From Verticillium longisporum (taxonomy: Eukaryota > Ascomycota > Sordariomycetes > Glomerellales > Plectosphaerellaceae): a stretch of DNA of 64,000 bases. Below are positions 1 to 11,278 of this stretch, piece after piece; the first letter of the stretch is position 1; each line of letters starts with the position of its first letter. The notes beneath the pieces were generated by a model. It had not been told where the DNA came from. It saw only the letters and a program-made list of their open reading frames with translations, and ran no database searches. The position numbers were made by a program, and so were the translations under genes. The stretch covers positions 5,580,001-5,644,000 of the forward strand of contig JAETXT010000004.1 in assembly GCA_019188255.1 (NCBI GenBank). Reading direction: 5' to 3'.

Positions 1-1676
1 CTACGATGCATTGATTCTGACCATAATCAGCATCAAAATGGGTGTACTTTCATACTCTTTCTGTGACAAGGGTCTCTCGCCTTGGCCTACTTTCGGCCCC
101 ATCTCGATCGTACCCTCAACGTGCAGGAGACGGAGCTCCTGCCTCGCAAGTGGCAGCCTAGCTGGCCTTGAACTGTGGCGACGACTGCAGCCAAGGTTGC
201 TGCAAGTGTCACGTCGGATACTCCAGGAGCACAGGAATTTCATAAGTTGCTGCCTGCGTCTCGTCAAAAACTTGTGTCAAATGACGCTCCGACTGGTCAA
301 GCTAGGCATGCCAATGGCCAGGGCGCGCCGCGCCGCTGAGCTCCGATGAATGCAAGGCAGAAGAGAATGAAAGAACTGTCAAAAATACTTCCCTTTATCT
401 TCTGGAAGAACACCTGGACAACGATCGCTTCAAGCGGTATGCCAAAGACTCGTGATCTCGTGGGACACATCGGGCCCGAGGTGATGTGGCAGGATTAGGC
501 GAAGCTATCTAAACCCATAGCGGCTTGGGATCTGACCATATTGGATTACTTAACCAGAAACCAAATCTGGGTAGGGTGCTTGAAGCTGCTACTTGCTGCA
601 GTCCACCGATAACTTGCCTAGTAGGGTTGCCTCAGTGTGCATGTGGAATACTATGCCGCTCGGAGTCAGTTGCGCTGTAGAGATTTTCAGCATCAATGGA
701 TTTGCCTCGGAGATACTGTATTATTTGTATCAACATAGATTTTACAGGAACATCCTGCCGAAACAAGGATTCAGATGCCACGCAGAGCGATTTGATTACG
801 GCGTGTAGTGACGATGAAGAGGTCAAGTGAGGTTTAGATATATTTACCAGAAGTATAGTAAATCTCGTCTAGACTTGACCGAATCTTAAAATCAGTGCTC
901 AAGAATATGACGTCCATCTACTGGTGAATACTCCCTCTTATGTAAAGTATCGGTCGATGCTTTCAACACTCCTTCTATGCCATTGCCAATGATCGTAATT
1001 GCCTTAGTCTGCACAATGCCAATATCTTAGTGGATCCCAGGATGCTGTACTCAAAGGCTAACGTAAACCGGCAACCTCTCGATGCCATGGGTTACGAGCC
1101 AACGCTTCAATATTGAAACACAGTATCAATTTCGGATTAAAACCACCCGGCCCTTGCCTGGAGCATACCATTTGCGTGCCTCAGCAGGCCCAGTAGACAA
1201 GTCTCGATGAGACAGCCCGGTTGCTTTAAAATATTGGTTCTAGTGGATTAACAAACGGTCTCACCAAGTGAAAAGCTGTGGAGTTAGTTGCCCCTTCGAT
1301 AAACCAATCAATCAAACTTGACCACTACACTGTGTCGGCATTCGTTTGAGTATGATATTCAGCTCACTGGCGTGATTTCGCATGGCCGCGACTATGAGAT
1401 TGGTGGGCTTTCACAAGGATCAAGCGCGAAAAGCGCGCTGATTCGCTCATCTGAGCAAACTGAAGTCGCGGGGTCGACCACAGTTTTGGTTTACGTAGAT
1501 ATCCCCAATTGAGTCACACCTCAACGATACTACTAGCTTGGCACAAAGTTCTGCAACTGTGAGTAGTTTGATCATACATCTGGTCTGCCCCATATGACTT
1601 TCGTTGATATAGCGTGGCTAACGGTCTCCTGGGTTATCCGAAAACGGCCATTCACGCGCCCTGTATTTACGCCGCA
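1..1676. other. Intergenic, nothing recognised
   Basis: No reading frame longer than about 110 codons with recognisable protein character was found on either strand. The stretch is mixed in composition without obvious repeats. It contains the upstream region of the GNAT gene that follows. Confidence 0.5.
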
Positions 1677-2366
1677 ATGGAATATATCAACCTTCCACGC
1701 TCTCTCCCCTCCGAGGAACAATTTGATCGCCTGGTCAATAAATACAAGGACTTTCGGCTCTTCTCGATGGCTCAATCCCCTGGCAGCTTCGGGTCGACAC
1801 TTGCAAGGGAGGAGTCATTTCCTCGAGAGACATGGGTGTCCAGAGTAACGAATCCACTGGCGACCAATTTGGTTGCTGTTGTGCGGCCCCCGGGTCTGGA
1901 TAGTCCACCACTGGAAGGAAAGCTCGAGTTGACATTGGAGCAACCGTGGCTCGCATCGCTGACGCTCGTGGGGCCGCTGGACCCAGCCAAAGCCGAGGAG
2001 ATGTATGGGAAGGCAATGCACATTGCGCCCGGAATGGCAAGTTTTGGCCCTCCTGAAGAGGCCACTGGAATAAAATGGCAGTTTGCTTTGAACGCTATGT
2101 ATGTCGTGCCTGAAGGTAGGGGTAGAGGATTGGCTAAGGGCATCGTCAAGAGTGCAGTGCAGCTTGCGGTCAGTATGGGGGAGGGCCAGGGTGCAAGGGT
2201 CGTTCTACTTGTTGATTATGATAACGAAGCTGCTAGAGCGGTGTATAAGAGTTCTGGTTTCGAGGTCACGCATAGGTATTGGTTTGACGATCACCGCGTG
2301 GGTAGGAGTGGTCAGACGGAAGCAGCGGTCATGAAGCTGGACACAAACGGCCTATGTAGCAGATAA
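1677..2366 (+). CDS. GNAT-family N-acetyltransferase
   Basis: Single-exon gene of 229 residues. The C-terminal half has the GNAT acetyl-CoA site: a hydrophobic strand LNAMYVVPE followed by the R/Q-x-x-G-x-G/A loop GRGRGLAKG (about residues 143-151), then the motif-B helix NEAARAVYKSSGFE about 40 residues on. The reading frame is open further upstream only from a GTG codon, so the ATG at 1677 is the likely start. The N-terminal half carries an insertion typical of fungal GNAT proteins of unknown substrate. By family it would transfer an acetyl group from acetyl-CoA to a small-molecule or protein amine; the substrate cannot be told. No partner gene lies nearby. Confidence 0.75.
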   Translation: MEYINLPRSLPSEEQFDRLVNKYKDFRLFSMAQSPGSFGSTLAREESFPRETWVSRVTNPLATNLVAVVRPPGLDSPPLEGKLELTLEQPWLASLTLVGPLDPAKAEEMYGKAMHIAPGMASFGPPEEATGIKWQFALNAMYVVPEGRGRGLAKGIVKSAVQLAVSMGEGQGARVVLLVDYDNEAARAVYKSSGFEVTHRYWFDDHRVGRSGQTEAAVMKLDTNGLCSR

Positions 2367-2869
2367 GCCTCGTAGCAATCCATGGGCTCAACCTCAACCA
2401 GATGATTCTCTTAGAAACTCACCGATCACGACAGAAAACCATTAATGGTAGATTCTGTGCCGACGTGTGCCGTTTAAACTCGAGGAAAATATTAGTTGAC
2501 TGCCTAGAAAAATCTCCGAAGTCAAAATCGATGACCCTACAGAATGGTGCCCCCTCTGGTACAGCTCAACGTACAAGAGTAGCTTGAATTATCTAGAGCA
2601 TCGATGACTGCTTGCGGTGTCTCAAAGTCCATGTGAAAGACTGGTTTCCCGGATTGATCATGACACATTCGCGGAACTCTCAAGTGGCACGCCAGTCGTA
2701 CGACGAAGTGACAAACTCTCGGATGATAATGTGTTGTGTATATGAAGTGTTATGGATTGAATGGACTGCCAAGGTATGCCCTTGACTACAAATATGTACT
2801 CGGAAATCTGACTCCTTGCTTCTGCGGATGGCGCACCAAGAGCATTGCAGTCACGCTGTTACGCTACCC
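2367..2869. other. Intergenic, convergent 3' ends
   Basis: Gap between the convergent GNAT and pectin lyase genes, expected to hold both 3' untranslated regions. No coding signal was seen. Confidence 0.5.
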
Positions 2870-4240
2870 CTAGTTGCCAATGCGACCAATACCGTAGTTC
2901 GCAAGGACGTGACCCTTGACGTCACCGTAACGCAGAGGCTGCACGAGGTTGGCCTTGTACTTACCAAGCTCGGTCAGCACACTGTCGTCCTTGCGTGCCG
3001 TGATAGCGCCCGAGGCGGTGATGGCGTTGGCCTCGCAGTTGCGGCCGAGGTAGGACGCGCAGTTGGTGCGCGACGCGTCGTCGGGAACGTTGTAGACTTT
3101 GCCGGTGCTGCTGGCCGGGGTCATGGGCTGCGGCTGGTTCTCGAGGCGATTGCCCTCGATGAGGACGCGAGCGCCAGCAAACGAGATGTCAAAGGCGTGT
3201 CCCGTGTTGTAGTTGTAGTAGTTGTTGACGGCCTGGATGATCTGGGTGCCGGACTCGGAGCCAATCTTGGGGGCGCGACCCGAGACGTCGTGGAGGTAGT
3301 TCTTGTCGAAGGTGATCTTGTCGAGCTTGCCGACCATCATGATGGTCCAGTAGTGCTTGTTGTTGCAGGTACGAGAGTAGCTGGTCTTGCCGTCGAACTC
3401 GTTGTTCGAAAGAGTGGCCGTGTTGGCGTCGAAGCTGGGGTGACATCAGTAAATGGCCACGGTATAGGAATCAGAGGTGGACTGACTGCGAAACGAACAT
3501 CTGGCGACCAACGCGCGTGAACTGTCAAAATGTTAGTCAAGAAAAGCCCACACTCCTTAGAATCACAGCAGTTACACACCTTGTTGTGGTCGATCCAGAC
3601 ACCGTTGTTCTGACCCTCAAGGCTGATGCCATCGCCACCCCAAATGTGCTGAGGGTTCAGGTTCTGATCTTACAGTCAGTAATCGACACTTTCAGAAGAA
3701 CGGCGAGAAACCCTACATCAATGTGGATGTTCTGGATGATGACATTCGAGGCCCCCTTCTTCAGACGCAGACCCTTGCCGTGCAGGACGCCCTTGTTCCC
3801 AACACCAATAATCGACTTGTTGCTGCCGACGATGATGCCCACCGTGCCAGCCTTGTCGTACGTGACTTGAATAGGGGTCTGCTCGCTGTCGCAGTCGGGC
3901 TTGATCCAGTCCTGGCCACCGTTGAGGAACGTGCAGACATTCTTGTTGCGGCAGCCCATCTCGGTGACGCTTCCCTCGGAGCCGATAAAGTTGAAGGTCT
4001 TGTCAATGCGAATCACGCGGGGAGTATCATCCCCGAGCCATGATTTGAGCCTAGATGGATGTCAGTCTTGGTAGACACCCTGCGCAACCATAGTTCTTAC
4101 TGGGCAATGTCCTTGGGGACAGCAGGCGTGGCGGACCCGCCGCCAGTGACGCCTGCAGCGAAGCCGTAGGCCTTGCCAACGACCTGAGCAAAGGACAAAG
4201 TTGGCGCTCCAACGAGGAGCGCAATTGTGGTGAAGTGCAT
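2870..4240 (-). CDS. Secreted pectin lyase (PL1), five exons
   Basis: Exons read 4240-4101, 4050-3717, 3663-3580, 3521-3487 and 3434-2870; all phases close and give 385 residues, the usual length for fungal PL1 pectin lyases (EC 4.2.2.10), which cleave methyl-esterified pectin by beta-elimination outside the cell. The first about 19 residues are a signal peptide (hydrophobic core, then SFAQ). The family start VVGKAYGFAAGVTGGG, the WIDHNK segment and the SGRAPK motif holding the substrate Arg and Lys are visible, as are repeated parallel-beta-helix strands (IIQNIHID, FDISFAGARVLIEGN). The fourth exon is only 35 nt and its 3' donor is GTCAGT. Four introns of 50-58 nt. The length, WIDH and SGR-x-PK motifs fit pectin lyase better than calcium-dependent pectate lyase, but I cannot exclude the latter. 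Confidence 0.88.
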
Positions 4241-5468
4241 GTTTGGGAACTTGGATGCAACGCAACGGAAATAAGTGCAAAGACGAATGCCAAGAAATGA
4301 ATAAAAAGAGAGCGAACAGGTTGGGAACGAAGCTCGAACATGACGAGACATGAACGGCTGTCTCCTCCATCGCTTTATTAAAGGCTTCGATCCAGCGTCT
4401 TGGCAGTTGACGGTAGCGCCGGGCAGGGCCCATGATCAGATTACTACATCGAGAACTCCCGGCATGCACAATAGGGCATTTAAGCCGGAACATTGATTCT
4501 TGAACAGGCAAGTCAAAGTGCGGAGAAATAAACTCATGAGTTCTGAAACCTAAGCGCTCGTGTCAGGGCCATAGCTTCCAGCCTCTCGGGGCGATTGGGT
4601 CCGATGTCATGCTCTAAATGGAAACTTGGCCGGGGTGTCGAAAGGGGCGGGAGATGAAAGGGCTGGACGAGTGGGTTTTTGGCACCGCTGAGCTTATCGA
4701 AAGGAGCGGAAGCGTCTGGGCGTCTAGGCCGAGTCGGTTCACGAGTGCAAGGCTGGCTCGGAACAAGACTCGCTTTGTATATCTCCGATCCATCGGCACT
4801 TCGCTCTCACGTTACAAGGTTCCAAATGCAGCTAGTGAACGTATCGTGATATGAATTCGCTCACATAACAAGAAGAGTGGCGGAGACGAGAAGAGGTCCC
4901 GAAGTCTAGACACGATCTGGTATGACCAAGGGTATCGTGGGTGTTATGTGAGGCTTCCTCTTTGAAGGACAGAGTAGCACGTCGAGTTCGCCGTTCGCGG
5001 CTCCTATCGCCGTTTTTAAAAAGTAATCCGTCATTCATTACTGCCTGACTGTTCCCATCCAGCGGATCTCATGATAAGGTATACACTCATAAAAGACATG
5101 ATAAAGGACACACTCTAAGGAACACAGCTCCGCCAAACTAACGTCAAAATATGACAACCTCAACTTGTTGCATCGCTCACAGAAAGGCAAAGACACGCCA
5201 GCTCCGCGAATCACCATCTTTTCTCTTCCCCATCACGGATTTCGTCCACCTAGTGGAGAGCCCCGACCACGTTCGGAAGGTTGCGTGACCGTGTCTGGTC
5301 TCCCTGTCTCAGCCCGAATTCAGAGTAGAGGTCATGTGTGCACTGGACACACAAATACAGCCCCGAGATCGGGGCCCCGCGTGTATGATTCCAGTTCTGG
5401 CTAGCAATTGTGTTGTCGCTCACATGGAGTAAAGTGGTTTGCTGCTGCTGACATCCGAGGTCAACGGC
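4241..5468. other. Intergenic, pectin lyase upstream region
   Basis: Holds the promoter of the pectin lyase and the 3' side of the RDEL protein gene. An AT-rich TTTAATAAAG stretch (minus strand, near 4373-4383) lies about 135 bp before the pectin lyase start and could be TATA-like. No convincing coding region. Confidence 0.45.
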
Positions 5469-8400
5469 TTACAGCTCGTCACGTCGGACGCCGTCTTTCA
5501 CGGCGTCGGCAGCGGCATTGACCTTCTCCTTGGCTGCATTGACCGAGTCGCCAGCGGCAGCGGTGGCCTCGTTCAAGTAAGAGGCAGCAGATGCGGCGCC
5601 CGTAGCGTAGGCGGCTTGGGGACGCGCAAGAATGCTTTCTGGAGTACGATGGCTCTTTGCCCTTGATGAGCTCCTGCACAATGTTCTGGACGACCTCGTA
5701 TTGCTTGGCAGCTTGCTCTGAGGCTTGTGCGGCGTACTTCTCAACGTCGGAGTACGCGTTGCCGTACCAAGCCGTGGGAGTAGGCGCGCCATACACCTGA
5801 ACGCTCAAATGATGGACGACATTCTCCCAAGTATCGACGACACCTCGCTCAACGGCTTCGGCAGCATCGAGGACTTCCTGGGCTGCCGCATTGACAGTGT
5901 CTCCGACGATCGAGACAGCGGCCTCGAACCCTTCGCTGACGTAGGACGCGACGGACAGGCCGTCCTCTTGAGCACCGGATGCAACCGCATTGGCAGAAGC
6001 GGTAGCAACAGAAGCAACAGACGACGCGGTACCGGCTAGGTTGGTGGGGGTGGCCGTGGCGGTGAGAGAGCTCATGGCAGCGGACGCCGCAGAGAGGAAC
6101 TCCGAGTAGCGGGCGTGAGCAGCACCCAGGCCAGCGTAATAGTTGTATTTGGCCTGGTCCAGGAGCTTTTCGGTTGAGGCAGTCGGTGTGGCAGTGGCGA
6201 GGCCCAGAGCAATCTTGGCGGACTCGTACTGTTCCTCAGCCCAGGCACGGCCCTCCTGCAAGCGTTGAGACGCCAATGACTCGACCGAGGCCCAATCGTA
6301 TGATGGGGAGGCGGCAGCAGTGGGGGTGCCGTAGACACGCCTCGACGCAGCTTCCAGAGCTTCGCTGAGACGGGAGTTGGCTGCATCCATGGCTCCGGCG
6401 TAGGCACCAGAGACGGAGGCGAACATCTTCTCTTGCACGGGCTCCGGCTCCGGAGTGCCGTAGAGCTGAGCAGACACAGCTGACATGGCGAGAGAGTACT
6501 TCTCAGATGCTTGAGCAACAGCGTGGGAGTAGGCCTCCTGTGCCTTTCCGGAAAGACTCTCAACAGTGCTCTCGTCATCGTCGAGGATCGGTCCTTTGCG
6601 ATTGGCGACCGACTGGGCGGCAACACCAAGGAAAGCAGGTTTGACTGTCTCTGTCTCAGCAGAGACGGGTTGGTCCTCGACAGATTCGGGGATAATTTCT
6701 TCCTCAAGCTGCTCCTCAAGATGCTCCTCGGCCTTTTCCTCAGGAGTAGCAGGCTTCTGGACATCGTCTTCGGCAGGCGATGAGCCCGTGTTATTGACGA
6801 CGATGGTTTGATCATCCCCCTCAATCACTGTTGAGGCCAGATCTTCGTGGGGAGAGGCGCTACCTGCAATGATGGTAGAGCCATCGCTGATAACGCTGCT
6901 GGCCGCATCAGAAGCTTGGAAGACCACGCTCTCAACAACGCTGGAGGCAGCATCGGTCGCACTGCTGACCTGTGAGAGAATAAATTGTTCCTCAAGGACA
7001 TTGTTGGCGGGCGACTCATCCTCAAGGACACTGGCCGCAGCTTCAAGCGGGTCTTCCTGGGTTGCTGACGAGCCTTCAATAGGAAGGTCAGTGGCGGGAG
7101 ACTCGTCCTCGATGACATGAGCAGCTTCTTCGAGAGGATCGGCTTCGGGGGCGGAGCTGGCATCGGCGATAGCTTGAGCAGCCTTGGACTCCTCTGCAGC
7201 GCGAGATGCCTCAGCCTCCGCCTCCGCAGCTCGAGACTCCTCTGCAGCACGAGAAGCAGCGGCAGCTTGCGCGGCAGCAAAGGCAGCGACCTTGGCCTTA
7301 GCCTGTTCCGCAGCCGCAGAAGCGGAGCGCATGGCATCGCTATCGAAGTTGTCGGATGAATCACCAGCGACAATCTTCCAAAGGCCGACCTGCTTGAGCC
7401 TGACAAGTTCCTGTGCTGCTGATTGCGCAGCTGCCATACCGGAGTCCTCGATCTTGCCAGAAGCTTCACGAGCATCTTCAAGTGCCGGATGGGTAATGAT
7501 GAGCTTCTTGAGGTCGTTGGTCCACTCGTCAAAACGGTCCTTGAGTTCGTGGAACTTGGCCCAGTCTTTGTAGGTCACGCCATCCATCCAAGCCCACTTC
7601 ATGCCAATGCGCTGCAGGGCCAAATCGCGGATGCTGTCCAGGATCTTGAAGTGAGACTCAGCGGCGTCGGTGATGGCCGCCTCCATATCGAGCTCGAAGC
7701 TCTCCTTCCAAGCACGAATCTCTTGGGCCTTCTCCTTAACAGCTAGACCAGCACGTCGAACGGCAGCGTTCAGATCCTGCTCACCGCCCTCACGGTCACC
7801 GCCCGCGTTCTTGACAATCACCACAATGTCTTTCTGCAGAGCCTCAACCTCAGCCTTGGACGTGGCCTGGAGACCCTTCAGGAGGCTGGCGCCGATGTCG
7901 TCGACGTTCTCCTTGACCATGCGCTGAGATATCTCCTCGATACGGTCTTCGATTTCGCTGGCACCCTCGTCAGCTGCCTTGGCGAACTTGGTCTGCCAGT
8001 TTTCAAGGTCCTCAGCAACGGTTTCACGGGTTGTCTTGCGGAGATCAGACTCGTTGGCGTCGGCGGGCGGCGCGACAACTTGCTCGCTGGCGTCATGCTT
8101 GGCTACCTTGACAGCGTCCGGGATATGGGTGGCGCTCTCGACCTTGGATGTGGATGCAATGCTCGACGAAACGCTGGACGTGGCCGAGGATACCGCAGAG
8201 GACGCAGGCTTGACGAAAGAGGAGGCTTCGGAACTGATGCTACTCATGTCATTAGCTGGGGTACATGGAGGGTGGGCAATTGCAGAGATGGCTTACCCTT
8301 CCTGCACGCTTTCAACGGCGGCCTTTGACTTGTCCTTGTAACGCCCGAGACGCTGTCCAATCCTTGCAAGCTGCGGCTCGACGTTTTTGACGTACAAAAC

Positions 8401-9204
8401 ACGCACTTGAGGCCAGACAGTCGTATCAAGGAAGACGAACGTCTTGTTCCACGCCCAGTTCGCAGAAGGAATTATTGTGTCGGTGGTGAATTGAGAGGCT
8501 GCGTCGTAACCCTGGGCGGCGTAGGGTTGCGCGAGGATGTACGAAGGAAGCAAAAACTCATGATAGGTCTGGAGAGCGCTGGTTCGAGCAATATCATAGT
8601 ATGGAGTTGCTGCTTCGGACAGCTTGGCGACGTGAGGAGCCACAGTCTCGTCATACTTATCAGTGGCGGCCTTCTGATAAACGGCAAGTTGGGGGAAACG
8701 TTCTGGGACCATTGAGCTTGGCCATATGCTTGGGCCTGGCGCAGAGTAGGCGCACCGTACTTGGTGGCATAGTCCTTGACTGGCGTCAGGACGCGCTCGT
8801 TGGCAATGTTGTAGTATGGCTGGGCCAGCTCCACGTAGGGCGCAGCGTATGTTTCGTAGTATGGCTCGACGTGAGGTGCCAAGACATTCTTCGCTTGGAA
8901 GTAGGTGCGGCACGCGAGAGGCGATGACTCGTCGCAGTCTTCTAACGTTGAAGGGCATCGGAAAAGAACTGTGATGATGGTCCACCAGGTTGCGATCCTA
9001 ATGATAGGTTCAGTCAGAAAGTGTCGAAGCCAGCCATGGAGATACGTCATTTTCTTCAACATACCTGGCAATGATGCTGAACAGGCGACCGACCAGGCTG
9101 GGGCCCTGACGCGGCGCGTTCCTCTTGACACCAACAGAATGGCCGTTCATCTTTCCGTTTGGTGTTTTCGAATAGCCGTTGGTGTGGCTGCTGGAAACCT
9201 CCAT
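5469..9204 (-). CDS. Large repeat-rich ER membrane protein ending in RDEL ('hoxa13'-labelled fungal family), two frameshifts
   Basis: Exons 9204-9065, 8997-8297 and 8239-5469. Around residues 35-60 one hydrophobic stretch follows a basic N-terminus, suggesting a type II signal anchor. The next about 220 residues match a conserved fungal family I recall being auto-labelled 'transcription factor hoxa13', although no homeobox is present; it is rich in AxPYxxxAxPY-type repeats. The rest is Ala/Ser/Glu-rich, coiled-coil-like, with recurring VYGTP/QLYGTP/VYGAP units. The frame breaks twice: one base is missing in a G5 run at 8691-8695, and one extra (or two missing) base lies near 5636-5650. After both corrections all phases close to about 1203 residues and the protein ends in RRDEL, an ER-retrieval type signal. 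The second acceptor is GAGTAG, preceded by a CTAAT branch site. Function unknown. Confidence 0.7.
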
Positions 9205-11278
9205 GGCGGAGGTGCGGAAAGCTTCGCCTGCAGGAGGGAATCACGTCGTGTGGTGGATACTTGTCGTTATCGCTCTGTCGGTCGGCGACGATACTGGACG
9301 TCAAAACAGTGGCGGTTACTCCAACCTGATTTCCGCGTAGCTGTGGGACTTTGTCAGTCGAAAATGTTGGACCAAAAGGACTTCCTGGCTGCGCAGAACG
9401 GAGTATTCGGAAGACAGCTTTTTTTCACTGTCGCGAGTGCAGAGGGTGGATGATCCCTCTCCGCATGGGCCAGACCAGCGACACACTCGCATGCGAGGCT
9501 GGAACAACAGAAGTGGGGCACGGGGAGCTTCCTTACCCTGTTCTGTGCCGAGATGCAACGTCGGATGGACGATGCGACGACTGCTGGGTTCGCCTGATGT
9601 TTCGAAATGGAGAGCGTCCACGTTGACAGAATCTCCGAACGGTTGATGAACGCGTTTCGAAATGCAAAGATGACTTGGACAGAGTGAGGTTGCGGGATCC
9701 AAGCCTGGTCGGCAGCACAAAGAAGACAACGCCCGAGAATTCAAGGCAAAAGCATGAAAAGCATGTGGTCAGGGAGCTTCTTCCTGCACGCTGAGGTAGC
9801 GTGCTCACCCATGGCTTCCCAAGGCCAGTCCCTTCACGGTCCCCACTCCTGTCCAAAACGCCCGAGCTGTAACGAGGCTTGCCAGGCCAAGTTTGGGGAT
9901 GCGCTAGGCGAGGGATGAAAGTGGATCTCACCACCACCCAGGTGGCTGACCAGTGACCACTCAGCCACTCGTTCGTCGTGGTTCAGACCGACGTCATCTC
10001 CGGGCAGCTTGTTCCTTGTGACATCAATCCATGTACCGCTAAAGTATTCAGATGGTTGCATCACTCGATTTCATCGTTAGTCGTGGTCATCCTGTTCCCA
10101 TATCTTCTTCACAAAAGCCTGTTGGCGATACAATCCGATCGAAACACAGATTACTCGAACACACGACAGACTCTCCAACGGCCTGGTCTCGAGTTGATGC
10201 TTTGCAGCCTAGCGCTAGGATGTGGCCTGTCACAAGCCAACCATGGACATAGTTCGCCTTGATGACGTTTGCCTGCAGCTTGTTTCGTGCCTTGCCTTTA
10301 GTCCTCCTGCATGTTCAGCACTGTGAAGATAGGAGATGCGGCACACCTCGAGTCCCGTTTCTACCTTATTAATTGTCAGTCACGCTTCTAGCATGATGAG
10401 CTTATTGTCCATGTATCCACCTGGCCGCGCGCCGAAGGGGATGGCCGAAATGATAGTAACACCCTCGAAACAAAACAGTCAGCCGGCGGGTGGGACACCG
10501 CCTGTCGACCTCTATGCACTGGGCAGTTGTGGCGCATCCCTCTTCAAACTGTCTTTAATCCGGATTACACTTCAAAAGCATACACTTAAATCAAACGAGA
10601 TCTTCGTGATTTGGCTTAGTTGTAAACGAGAACTACAATTTCAGACTGCTTAATGGCTGGTCGAGCTTCGTAGAGGCGAGAAGGCGATGCCGTCTTGTTC
10701 TCAATAGAAAGCTGTAATGATCTTGATGGATTGCATGATCTTGATGGATTGCAGCTCGAGCCAGGTTCCCGTCTCTTGCCGTAGAGAGTCACGTGCGTTG
10801 AAGCGTGAGATGTTTCTTATCGGATCGCGACTCCCTTATCGCGACATTTCGGCTCCTGTGGATTCGTCAGGAACCGCCACGCCAACTGCCTGCTGTCACC
10901 AACCTTATTACCTAGCTGTCAGAGCTGCCCTCCAACTTGCCTGACCTCAACCTACTAGCGACATACTTTGGCGGATTGACAGCCTGCACTCGATACCCAT
11001 CAGCGGCCGACCTCTTGGACGTCACTTGTCCGGCTCCCCCTCGAGCGACGCATCGCGGCATTCGACTCCCTGCGGAGTGCTTGCCCCTCCGACATTACGG
11101 AATCGACGACAGCATCCACATTTTCCGAAAGACCACGCGCCTGAGCTGACGGTGTGACTTGCCCGGCGACGCTTGCTTGTCAGTTTTCCGACAATAAAAG
11201 GCGGCAAGTCCCATGACTCCATAATTTGTCGCCAGTTGTCGGCGATCAGTTTCGACCCCTCGAAAAGCTGCCTAGAAC
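9205..11278. other. Divergent 2.1-kb promoter region
   Basis: Shared upstream region of the RDEL protein and the Doa10 ligase. Several ORFs of up to 142 codons occur, but none shows family features or intron logic, so I left them out. It contains an 18-bp tandem duplication (10717-10752). Confidence 0.5.
10717..10752. repeat. 18-bp perfect tandem duplication
   Basis: Two adjacent identical copies of atgatcttgatggattgc lie about 530 bp upstream of the Doa10 start. It is probably a local replication slippage product; it may alter promoter spacing. Confidence 0.9.

Noticed and set aside
2816..3520. 234-codon plus-strand ORF
   Set aside because: Antisense to the last exon of the pectin lyase; Val/Gly/Arg-rich translation is the usual shadow of a GC3-biased gene.
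5469..5792. Separate short gene ending in RDEL
   Set aside because: Its last about 60 residues continue the large membrane protein after a one-base shift; its N-terminal part is out of frame with the conserved coding.
9316..9744. 142-codon minus-strand ORF upstream of the RDEL protein
   Set aside because: No family features; overlaps other ORFs of similar length in a non-coding-looking region.
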